Positions 1 through 5,077 of a stretch of 6,283 nt of DNA are shown in pieces. The DNA is from AC-32 sp049644305 (GTDB taxonomy: Bacteria; Actinomycetota; Thermoleophilia; Gaiellales; Gaiellaceae): the NCBI GenBank assembly GCA_049644305.1, contig JBARRQ010000073.1, positions 1-6,283 on the forward strand. The letters are read 5' to 3'. A program made the translations under genes and the position numbers. Within the stretch, counting starts at the first letter, position 1. The number at the start of each line of letters is the position of its first letter. The notes beneath the pieces are model-generated. The model did no database searches, was not told where the DNA came from, and saw only the letters and a list, made by a program, of their open reading frames with translations.

Positions 1-228
1 GAGCGTGAATGTCGGGTAGTTGATCGTGAACCCAAGCTGGCCGAAGCCACCGCTTGGGCCTTGGTGCGCTGAGACGTCGAAGTGGGCGAAGTGCTTTGGA
101 GTGGCCGGTTGAAAGGAAACCCAGCCGGCGCCGGTGGCGTGGATGTCCCCCGCCGCCGCGCCTGTCGCGTTTGCGCCAAAGAACCCAAGAAGCGCAACGA
201 CGGCCAAAGATAGAATCAGCTTACGCAT
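1..228 (-). CDS. Small secreted protein, N-terminal part (runs off left edge)
   Basis: Seventy-six codons are visible from an ATG at 228 and the frame is still open at the window edge. The N-terminus is a classical signal peptide: MRK, then a hydrophobic core (about residues 4-18, LILSLAVVALLGFFG), then a small-residue region (ANATGAAAG) that suits signal peptidase cleavage around residues 22-27. The mature part has an aromatic, Gly-rich pattern (GAGWVSF, HFAHFDVSAHQ, GPSGGFGQLGF). This resembles small exported beta-strand proteins of unknown function that are frequent in Thermoleophilia; the resemblance is from memory, not a search. A purine-rich ribosome binding site (GGGGGAGGG) lies just upstream of the ATG and supports this start. 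No catalytic residues can be identified. It is probably monocistronic, since the next gene upstream ends about 380 bases away. Confidence 0.8.
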   Translation of the reverse strand, partial: MRKLILSLAVVALLGFFGANATGAAAGDIHATGAGWVSFQPATPKHFAHFDVSAHQGPSGGFGQLGFTINYPTFTL

Positions 229-608
229 GTCCCTCCCCCTTTGAAGGCCACAGAGCTCTCTTTCGAAGAGCCAAGGGCGGCACGGGAAGCGGGGCGTATT
301 GAGGACCTCCTCTCGGAGCACGACGTGTGGGCGACCGCTCGTCCGCTTCTCGCTGCGCGCCTTGTGCAGGGAAAACGGAATTCGAAGCAGTAAAGATACG
401 AGTTACGACTCGGAAAAGTTTGCTCGGAGCGTGCTTTTTCGTCGCCGCGGCCCGGCAAAATGCTGAGACCGGCTCTCGGAGATAACGAATCGAGCGGAAG
501 TCGTTTTGGGCGCCGAAGGCCGTCGGCGCCTACCGCTCGAGAGTGGGCCCACAACTCCCGATCTCCGTAAGCCTTACCTCCGCGATGTCCGCGTGAGATC
601 GATGGGAA
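229..608. other. Intergenic gap upstream of the secreted protein
   Basis: These 380 bases lie between the stop of the TerB-like gene and the start of the secreted protein, both on the minus strand. No reading frame here has a believable protein composition. The gap holds a nested hairpin (490-540), a short inverted repeat CGAGT-TACG-ACTCG (399-412), and a small stem around a TTCGAA centre near 258-275 in the likely leader of the secreted protein. It should contain the promoter of that gene, but no -35/-10 pair stood out convincingly. Confidence 0.5.
490..540 (-). terminator. Nested hairpin downstream of the TerB-like gene
   Basis: An inner 8-bp perfect stem (GGCGCCGA at 509-516 with TCGGCGCC at 523-530, 6-base loop) sits inside an outer 8-bp perfect stem (490-497 with 533-540). 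An asymmetric internal loop of 11 and 2 bases separates them. The position, about 70 bases past the minus-strand stop at 609, fits a transcript end. The minus strand has no T-tract after the stem (CAAAAC follows the inner stem), so intrinsic termination is uncertain. A regulatory or processing structure is equally possible. Confidence 0.35.
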
Positions 609-1061
609 TCACTGAGCCGTCGCCCCGAGGCTCGCAGCGATCTCTTCGATGGCGGCGTGCTCGGCGGCGCTGACGCTCTCTCCACCCTCGCGATGCGCGT
701 TGGCGACCTTGTCTGCGAGATTGAGGACGAAGCGCTTGTACTCGTCGACCTCTTCCGGCGTCGCCTTGCGCTCGAGCAGGGAGACCGCATCGCGAAGATG
801 CTGGAGGCCGCGCTCTTTCAGCTCCTCGGCGGAGCGATACCGCGTGTGATCGATCTCGGGCTTCGCCGACACGATCTCGTCGAGCAGTTCGCTCTCGCCG
901 TGATGCTTGCGCGCCTCCACATACGCCTTCGCGATCGCGAACGTCTCGCGCAAGGTTCCCCCGCGCTGAGCGGTGACGACGATCATGCCGGCGCTCGGCG
1001 GTCCCTCGAGCACAAGCCGCCACTCGTCCTCTGTGAAGTCGGCCTTTCCAGTCATACCCAT
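609..1061 (-). CDS. TerB-like helical protein of unknown function
   Basis: The protein has 150 residues, starts MGMTGKADFTEDEWRL and ends with an acidic helical segment (VSAAEHAAIEEIAASLG). The composition is strongly helical and charged. The pattern FTxxEW, then a buried AGMIVV stretch, a middle Ala/Glu-rich helix (TFAIAKAYVEARKH), and a final 'vs..E..ai..ia..LG' helix matches the layout of small TerB/tellurite-resistance-like helical bundles in actinobacteria. This is pattern recognition, not an alignment. There is no signal peptide or membrane segment, so it is probably cytoplasmic. The frame stays open upstream to 1256, but that extension is Cys/Ser/Pro-rich and unlike protein. A GGGAGG ribosome binding site lies 4 bases before the ATG at 1061, and a second ATG follows at 1055. 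Function is unknown; tellurite resistance should not be assumed from the fold alone. Confidence 0.8.
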   Translation of the reverse strand: MGMTGKADFTEDEWRLVLEGPPSAGMIVVTAQRGGTLRETFAIAKAYVEARKHHGESELLDEIVSAKPEIDHTRYRSAEELKERGLQHLRDAVSLLERKATPEEVDEYKRFVLNLADKVANAHREGGESVSAAEHAAIEEIAASLGATAQ

Positions 1062-1119
1062 CGTTCCTCCCACTAATGGGGTCTGAGGAGGAGGCAGCGA
1101 ACGGCCCCCGATCGGCGAG

Positions 1120-1179
1120 CTACCTCCTCTTTCTGAAGTACCGCTTGATCCGCAGAATTTGCAGCAGCCTCTTGAACAT
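1120..1179 (-). CDS. Possible 19-residue cationic micropeptide
   Basis: This ORF runs from ATG at 1179 to TAG at 1120-1122 and encodes MFKRLLQILRIKRYFRKRR. Nine of the 19 residues are Lys or Arg, alternating with Leu, Ile, Phe and Tyr, so the peptide would form a cationic amphipathic helix. A weak purine stretch (GAGCGGAG) directly abuts the ATG and is closer than ideal for a ribosome binding site. The stop lies about 59 bases upstream of the TerB-like start on the same strand, so it could be a leader peptide of that transcript. A chance ORF of this length is common, and only the composition makes it noteworthy. Confidence 0.3.
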   Translation of the reverse strand: MFKRLLQILRIKRYFRKRR

Positions 1180-1280
1180 CTCCGCTCCCAGCTCGGGTGG
1201 GGAGAGGATACGCCGCACTCGGTGTGCGCGGGGACCACGTGAGAGTGGCGGCTCAAGCAGCCCTGAACACACGTGCGTCA

Positions 1281-1308
1281 CAGGAGCATCGGCCTTTCGC
1301 TGCTCCTG
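1281..1308 (-). terminator. Hairpin downstream of the SPOR gene
   Basis: A perfect 8-bp stem (CAGGAGCA at 1281-1288 with TGCTCCTG at 1301-1308) encloses a 12-base loop. It lies about 65 bases past the stop of the SPOR-domain gene on the minus strand, where a transcript end would be expected. No T-run follows on the minus strand, so the terminator reading is tentative. Confidence 0.3.
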
Positions 1309-1373
1309 CTCGGCGTCACCTGCTCAGAGGCGCACAGGCAACCAGAGCTGCGGCAGTGAGCCCGGCCGAAGGG

Positions 1374-1691
1374 CTATGTCTTTTCAACCGATGCGTGCGG
1401 GAAGCCGACCTTGGATTGTTTCTGCGCAGCAGCCGCCTGACTCTTCGTCCGGAAGCCGGTGATCGCCACCTCGTAGTCTTTCCGGCCGTCCCGCTCGATC
1501 ACTGCCTTCAGCCCTTTCGCCCGCGACTGCTTCTGAACCAGAGCGAGCGTGGCCTTCGCCGCTGCCTGCGTACGCGAATGGTTGAGGGCGACCTCCCATC
1601 CGCGGTCGCCGGCCGCCGCGAACGTCGACGGAACGGCGACCAAGCCAACGGTGAGCACCGCGCCGGCAATCGTTGAGATTCGTCTTGGCAT
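1374..1691 (-). CDS. Exported SPOR-domain-like protein
   Basis: The protein has 105 residues. Residues 1-26 form a signal peptide: MPRR, a hydrophobic core ISTIAGAVLTVGLVAV, then PSTFAAA as the cleavage region. The rest, about residues 31-104, resembles one SPOR repeat: a first strand WEVALNHS (32-39), an Ala/Lys-rich helix, a second strand YEVAITGF (73-80), then 'RTKSQAAAAQKQ' as the second helix and a final strand HASVEK. SPOR domains bind denuded peptidoglycan strands, so a role at the cell wall outside the membrane is a reasonable inference. The frame extends upstream to 1778, but that would bury the signal peptide. The ATG at 1691 has GGAGGG three bases before it, a rather tight spacing. 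It is transcribed divergently from the signal peptidase remnant. Confidence 0.72.
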   Translation of the reverse strand: MPRRISTIAGAVLTVGLVAVPSTFAAAGDRGWEVALNHSRTQAAAKATLALVQKQSRAKGLKAVIERDGRKDYEVAITGFRTKSQAAAAQKQSKVGFPHASVEKT

Positions 1692-1766
1692 CGACCCTCC
1701 TTCCATCACCTCGAACACCCGGACAGCTTGCCGGATCTTGCCGCCGCGCGCGTCGACTGTGAAAAC

Positions 1767-1779
1767 GGTGTCGGACACC
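1767..1779. promoter_or_regulatory. Palindromic operator candidate GGTGTC-G-GACACC
   Basis: A perfect 6-bp inverted repeat around one central base lies in the gap between the divergent SPOR gene (start 1691) and the signal peptidase remnant. The size and symmetry suit a dimeric regulator site. No regulator gene is nearby, and a 6-bp palindrome in GC-rich DNA can arise by chance. Confidence 0.25.
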
Positions 1780-1861
1780 TCGCTGCGTCAAGGGAATCTC
1801 GTGTCGAATTGGATCAGGCTCGATTCCGGTCAAGACAGTCAAGCCGCCGACCAGAACTGAG

Positions 1862-2172
1862 ACCTTCAGCGTCCCGTCCTCGGCAATGGAACCGACGCTG
1901 CATTGCGCCCAATCTTTGCAGGGGTGCTTGGCAGGCGCTCCAGATCGGATCGTCGGCCGAGAGCCGGTAACAAATCCGCAGCGCGGCGAAGTCCTTGTCT
2001 TTCGGGCGCGAGATGCCGCGCAGGACCATGAAACGGGAGCGTGGCCGGTGCCCATGGGGCGGTACTTCTTCATGGGCGACAACGCAAGGAGTCCTGCGAC
2101 TCCCGCCGCTGGGGTTCAGTCTCCGGGCCGAGTCTGATCGGAAAGGTGGTGCAGATCGAGCGACAGGGCTAG
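1862..2172 (+). pseudogene. Degraded type I signal peptidase (S26 family)
   Basis: A remnant of leader peptidase, the membrane serine protease that removes signal peptides using a Ser/Lys dyad. Visible family motifs are VPSSAMEPTLHC (1871-1906), which is the SMEPT box; PQRGEVLVF (1976-2002), equivalent to xxRGDIVVF; and VPMGRYFFMGDN (2048-2083), equivalent to VPxGxYFxMGDNR. The rest of that last box (RKESCDSRRWGSVS...LIGKVVQIERQG) follows only in the next frame, ending at TAG 2170-2172. Three faults stand out: the residue before Met in SMEPT is Ala (GCA, 1883-1885) where the catalytic Ser belongs; the segment between the RGEVLVF and VPMG boxes is only about 15 codons and lacks the GGTFVKRxIGLPGD-type stretch with the catalytic Lys; and one base is missing near 2083-2086, where GAC AAC CGC would be expected. 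The frame is open upstream from 1763 but shows no membrane anchor or clear start. I call it a pseudogene, with sequencing error possible only for the indel. Confidence 0.75.
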
Positions 2173-2337
2173 CTAGGCCGTCTCTTCGACCACCAGGACC
2201 GGGGCCTGGTCCGCGTCATCGTCGATGACGTGAACGACGCGCAAAGTCCTGTGACCGAGCGGAATCGTGTCGCCGGCGTTCCAGTTCGGGAACGGCGCTA
2301 CTAAGTGTGGGCGGTTCAGCAGGTGCGCCCTCGATGA
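2173..2337 (-). pseudogene. Start-less fragment of a small 'GDTIPLG' protein
   Basis: Fifty-four open codons end at TAG 2173-2175. The translation has a protein-like C-terminal part: FPNWNAGDTIPLG, HRTLRVVHVIDDDADQ, then PVLVVEETA. This reads as two beta strands with an acidic turn, similar to small uncharacterised actinobacterial proteins with a 'W..GDTI..G..TxRVV' core (recalled, not searched). There is no ATG, GTG or TTG in the open stretch, and it begins immediately after the TAG stop of the methyltransferase gene, in the same frame. It is either the C-terminal remnant of a gene that lost its start, a tail reached only by stop-codon readthrough, or a gene whose 5' end was removed. Its stop lies one base past the stop of the convergent signal peptidase remnant. 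Confidence 0.5.
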
Positions 2338-2961
2338 CTAATAGAGGTACGGCACGAGCCTGAACCGGACCCTGCGGCGGTAACGGCGGTAATGGGGGTC
2401 GGCGCAGAGGCACTTCTCCTCCTCGCCGATCCGGATCACCTGCGCGGCCGTTGCGGCGCCGAGAATGACAATGTTCCGAACCGAAGGGTTCTCGAGCAAA
2501 TAGCCGGCCATCGTCACCAGGTACGCGGCATAGAGCGGATGACGCACGATGCTGTACGGGCCGGTCGTCTTCAGGCCGCGATTCGCGGCGACGATGCCGA
2601 ACGATCGGCCGAGCGACAGCAGCGTCAGCAGCGCCGCAGCGGCGCCGCCGATCTGAAGCAGGAAGTAGAGCGGCTCGAGGCCACCGACAGGCGCGTACGC
2701 GGGGCGGGCGAAGAGCATTCCGGTGACCGCCACCGCCGCGGTGCCCCAGGCGAGTGGGGTGCGACTGACGACGATCGGCTGGCGCCGGACGATGTAGAGG
2801 ATCGCGATCGCGAGCTCGAGCTCCATCGGGCCCAGGCCGACGGGGTGCCCGGTCGGTTCCCAGGCGCGAAGATTGTCGACGAAGAAGTAGGCCCAGAGCG
2901 TGGCGAAGACGCTCGTCGAGCACATCCAACCCCACCCCGCGCGGCGGCGGCCCGGGTACAT
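2338..2961 (-). CDS. ICMT-like integral membrane methyltransferase
   Basis: The protein has 207 residues and several hydrophobic segments, at about residues 17-28, 49-58, 70-84, 97-117, 143-156 and 161-176. The C-terminal half carries the signature of the isoprenylcysteine carboxyl methyltransferase / phospholipid methyltransferase superfamily: GRSFGIVAANRGLKTTGPY (118-136), then VRHPLYAAYL (139-148), then an EEE cluster at 180-182 and Y191..Y194 before RVRFRLVP. In this family the RHP motif and the later Glu lie at the S-adenosylmethionine site. Bacteria rarely have prenylated CaaX proteins, so the real substrate is unknown; a lipid or small hydrophobic thiol or amine is plausible. The start is uncertain: the ATG at 2961 lacks a good ribosome binding site, and the ATG at 2925 (Met13) after GGGTGGGG is an alternative. 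The C-terminus (PYLY) ends as the family usually does. Confidence 0.82.
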   Translation of the reverse strand: MYPGRRRAGWGWMCSTSVFATLWAYFFVDNLRAWEPTGHPVGLGPMELELAIAILYIVRRQPIVVSRTPLAWGTAAVAVTGMLFARPAYAPVGGLEPLYFLLQIGGAAAALLTLLSLGRSFGIVAANRGLKTTGPYSIVRHPLYAAYLVTMAGYLLENPSVRNIVILGAATAAQVIRIGEEEKCLCADPHYRRYRRRVRFRLVPYLY

Positions 2962-3228
2962 AAGCGCAGCATCGGCGGGATGCTCGTTCTTGTTGATGCA
3001 GCGCCCCCCCGCACGAGTGATGTACCAGAGCCGCTGATGAGCGAGTGTTGCCGCTATAGGAGCACTCGCACGTCGACCCGCAGACGCGCCGAGGGTGAGG
3101 CGTCGGCAGAAGGCTCGCGAATCTGCTTCTGGAGCCGACTCTCAGCCGACGACCTCGGAGCCGGAATCGTCGCCGACTGGCTCGACACACAGGTCGTAAT
3201 CTGAGTGGGCGGGTGCCAGAATCCGACC
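2962..3228. other. Intergenic stretch between methyltransferase and signal-peptide stub
   Basis: These 267 bases separate the divergent methyltransferase gene (minus) and the 27-codon ORF (plus). Open frames exist on both strands, but none has a recognisable domain or a ribosome binding site. Both promoters should be here; I could not pick a convincing consensus. Confidence 0.4.
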
Positions 3229-3312
3229 ATGGGGAGGATCGCTCTACTGCTGACGGTCTTGGCGCTCGGCGTCTCGGCGTCTGCGCTTGCGGAAGACCAG
3301 CCGACTCTCTGA
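3229..3312 (+). CDS. 27-residue signal-peptide stub
   Basis: ATG at 3229 to TGA at 3310-3312. The translation is MGRIALLLTVLALGVSASAL followed by AEDQPTL. It is a textbook signal peptide: MGR, hydrophobic core IALLLTVLALGV, cleavage motif SALA before E22, and then only six residues. The other two frames after the stop do not continue into protein-like sequence, so this is not a simple frameshift of a longer gene just downstream. It may be the surviving 5' end of a deleted secreted-protein gene, or a true secreted microprotein. No strong ribosome binding site precedes it; GTGGGCGGG lies 13 or more bases upstream. Confidence 0.4.
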   Translation: MGRIALLLTVLALGVSASALAEDQPTL

Positions 3313-3369
3313 GAACGCCTTACGGCCGCTAGGTTCCGGCTAGGCTACTCCTGGAGCAGGCTGGCCTCT

Positions 3370-4560
3370 TTAGCCCGTGCAGCCGGGGATGGTTCCGGGG
3401 GGGAAGCAGTTGTCGGGGGTGTTCTCGTCCACCTCGCTGTCGTTCAAAGTGACCGTGCCGGGGGTGACGCCCGGCTCGCCGGCGAAGCCGTTCAGGATCC
3501 CGCCGCCGGCACCCGAGACCGAATTCTCGGTCACCTGACTGTGGTTGAGGGTGAGCGTCCCGCTGTTGGGGGGGCCGAAGTTGGCGTTGGCGATGCCGCC
3601 GCCCCCGCCGCGATCGCCGACGCCGTCGTCGGGAGCGGTGTTCTCGGTCACTTCGCTCTTGGTGAGCGTGAGCGTGCCGTGGTTGATGATGCCACCGCCG
3701 AGACCGCCGGGGGAGGTGTTGTTGTTCACCTCGCTGTTGTTGATGGTGGCCGTGCCGCCGTTGGCGATCCCACCACCGGCTGCGAATCCGCCGCCGCCGT
3801 TCGCCGTGTTGTTGTTTACCTGGCTCTTGTTCAGGGTGAGCACGCTGCCGCCGACGTCGCCACCGTTACCGGGGGCGCTGGCGATGCCGCCGCCGCCCGC
3901 GAGTGCGCTGTTGCCGGCAACCCGACTGTGATTGAGGGTGAGCGTGCCGGCGTGGTTGAGGATGCCACCACCGCCGCCGTTCGGGGCCGTGTTCTCTGTC
4001 ACCCGGCTGTGATTGAGGGTGAGCGTGCCGACTGGGCCGGTGCCCATCGTGCCGCTGGCGATCCCGCCCCCGCCCGGGCCAGTGCTCGTATTGCCACTCA
4101 CGCGGCTTTGGTTGAGGGTGAGCGTGCCGGCGAGGTTGAGGAGGCCGCCGCCGAAGGAGCCGCTTGCCCCGCCGGTGATCGTCAGGCCGTTGACAGTCAG
4201 GTTCCCGTTCGGACCATTGATCTCGAGGATGCGGAAATCACTGCTGTTCCCGCGATCGTGCTCTCGTCGCCGTTCAGGGTGATCTCGGTCTTGACCACGG
4301 GCAGGCCGTTGCCACCGGCAGTGTTGTTATCGCGAGCGGTCAGGGTGTGTGTATGTGCATTCCTCGGCGAGGTTGATCGTGCCGCCGCCGCTGCCGTTCG
4401 CGGCCTTGATCGCCGCGATCAATCCGCTCGAGCCGCCTCCGGGCCCCGAACAGGGCACGTTCACAACTATCGACGCATAACCGGCCGACGCCAACCCGAA
4501 CAGAGATGCTCCGACGACGACGCCTGCACTGCGCCCAGCAGACCGCGCATGCCAATCCAC
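3370..4560 (-). CDS. Secreted Gly-rich repeat protein, probable right-handed beta-helix, with two frameshifts
   Basis: The start is GTG at 4560, preceded by GAGAGG, and the end is TAA at 3370-3372, about 396 codons in all. The N-terminus has a signal peptide (Arg-rich, then GVVVGASLFGLASAGYA), followed by VPCSGPGGG and an 'LIAAIKAAN..GGGTINLAEECTYT' segment, the usual entry to secreted parallel beta-helix proteins. Then come about eight coils of the type GTLTLNHSxVxxNTAxxGGGGIxN, and a C-terminal cap DNCFPPGTIPGC with two Cys. The reading frame breaks twice: an extra base around 4343-4351 leads to TAA at 4327-4329, and a missing base near 4250 returns to the starting frame. Read through the middle frame, the protein gives LTARDNNTAGGNGLP and LNGDESTIA, then frame 0 resumes with NSSDFRILEINGPNGNLTVNGL. 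Without correction, translation ends after 77 residues, and a downstream piece could start at GTG 4101 (243 residues). The role is unknown; adhesion or surface structure is typical of the class. Confidence 0.72.
3380..4140 (-). repeat. Eight beta-helix coil repeats
   Basis: Units of roughly 26-40 codons each begin with a strand of the type (G)TLTLNxSxV and end in a Gly-rich turn with GGGIxN. Units start near TLTLNQS, TLTLNHS (twice), LTLNKS, TATINNS, TLTLTKS, TLTLNHS and TVTLNDS in protein order. The DNA is also repetitive: TTGAGGGTGAGCGTGCCG (plus-strand view) occurs at about 3932, 4013 and 4112, always at multiples of three bases. That fits growth by in-frame duplication. Such repeats are prone to recombination and to assembly collapse. 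Confidence 0.75.
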
Positions 4561-4592
4561 ATCCTCTCGGGAAAGGGCCGCAGAACGCTCCG

Positions 4593-4622
4593 ATCCTACT
4601 ACTGCAGAAACGCAGCGAGCAA
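4593..4622 (-). promoter_or_regulatory. Candidate promoter of the beta-helix gene
   Basis: On the minus strand, TAGGAT (4593-4598, four of six matches to TATAAT) lies 18 bases downstream of TTGCTC (4617-4622, three of six matches to TTGACA), about 33 bases before the GTG start. This is a weak match, but it is in the right place. Confidence 0.22.
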
Positions 4623-4985
4623 ACCAGCCCCTCGCCCGTCAACCGACGCCCTAGCCCTTCGGCTTGTGACTCCGACTCGACTCGAGCCCGCGCGGGGGTA
4701 CCCCTCCCCAGTGGGCCTTTCAGCGTGTGGAGGGAAGCGCGCGATGCTCGGCGTCTCGCCGATCGTCAGGGAGCTGAACGCGTAGCCGATGCTGACGCGA
4801 TCCCCGTGTCCTCCTCACTGGGTTCCTGATCTTCTTCGCGCTGGATCGGGCCGCCAGCGGGTAGAAACGACGCCGTCTTCGCCGAGTCGACGCGGCGCCG
4901 TGTCGCACTCCATACGGAAGCCGACGAAGGCAACCGACAACCGGCGGCCGGACGATGCGGTTGGTATCGGTCCGGTGTCACCGCC

Positions 4986-5014
4986 TTGTTACTCCCTGCG
5001 GGGCGGAGTAGGGT
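4986..5014 (+). promoter_or_regulatory. Candidate promoter of the alpha/beta hydrolase
   Basis: TTGTTA (4986-4991, four of six matches to TTGACA) and TAGGGT (5009-5014, three of six matches to TATAAT) are separated by exactly 17 bases and end 63 bases before the ATG. This would give a leader of roughly 55 bases containing both copies of the duplicated ribosome-binding-site cassette. Confidence 0.3.
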
Positions 5015-5023
5015 CGCCGAGTT

Positions 5024-5072
5024 CCCTCTAACCCAGAAAGGAGGTCAAGACCCCCTCTTAGCCCGGAAGGAG
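5024..5072 (+). repeat. Duplicated leader with two Shine-Dalgarno copies
   Basis: Two 20-base imperfect copies (5024-5043 and 5053-5072, 16 of 20 identical) share CCCTCT at the left and AAGGAG at the right. The second copy places AAGGAG about five to seven bases before the hydrolase ATG at 5078 and is the working ribosome binding site. The first copy has an even stronger AAGGAGGT but no start codon at a useful distance after it. Confidence 0.5.
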
Positions 5073-5077
5073 ACATC

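Larger units (their letters stand above)
1062..1373. other. Intergenic gap between TerB-like and SPOR genes
   Basis: These 312 bases hold a possible 19-codon ORF (1120-1179, minus), an 8-bp hairpin (1281-1308), and a 5-bp stem AGCCC/GGGCT (1359-1375) that overlaps the stop codon of the SPOR gene. The promoter of the TerB-like gene should lie here, but no clear consensus was found. Longer frames through this stretch have low-complexity, non-protein-like translations. Confidence 0.45.
4561..5077. other. Divergent intergenic region, beta-helix gene / hydrolase
   Basis: These 517 bases lie between two divergent genes. Open frames on both strands have no recognisable domain, start signal or protein-like composition. 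The stretch holds candidate promoters for both flanking genes (4593-4622 and 4986-5014) and a duplicated Shine-Dalgarno leader (5024-5072). Nothing else was identified. Confidence 0.45.

Noticed and set aside
216..554. Minus-strand 112-codon frame overlapping the secreted protein start
   Set aside because: It spans the nested hairpin and the leader of the real gene, has no ribosome binding site, and has no protein-like pattern.
1062..1256. N-terminal extension of the TerB-like gene to 1256
   Set aside because: The extra 65 residues are Cys/Ser/Pro-rich and non-protein-like, and a good ribosome binding site lies right before the ATG at 1061.
1692..1778. Upstream start of the SPOR gene at 1778
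   Set aside because: It would bury a clear signal peptide 29 residues inside the protein; the ATG at 1691 has its own GGAGGG.
2392..3204. Plus-strand open frame of 270 codons opposite the methyltransferase
   Set aside because: The minus-strand frame carries clear ICMT motifs and membrane segments. The plus-strand translation is Arg/Asp/Ala-rich and typical of high-GC antisense shadows.
3320..3358. GCTAGG repeat and CTCC/GGAG mini-stem after the beta-helix gene as a terminator
   Set aside because: Stems are only 4-6 bp, GCTAGG is a direct rather than inverted repeat, and no T-run follows.
3541..4785. Long plus-strand open frame of 414 codons opposite the beta-helix gene
   Set aside because: It is antisense to the Gly/Thr/Asn repeats, its translation is low-complexity Val/Ala/Gly/Arg-rich, and it has no ribosome binding site or recognisable domain.
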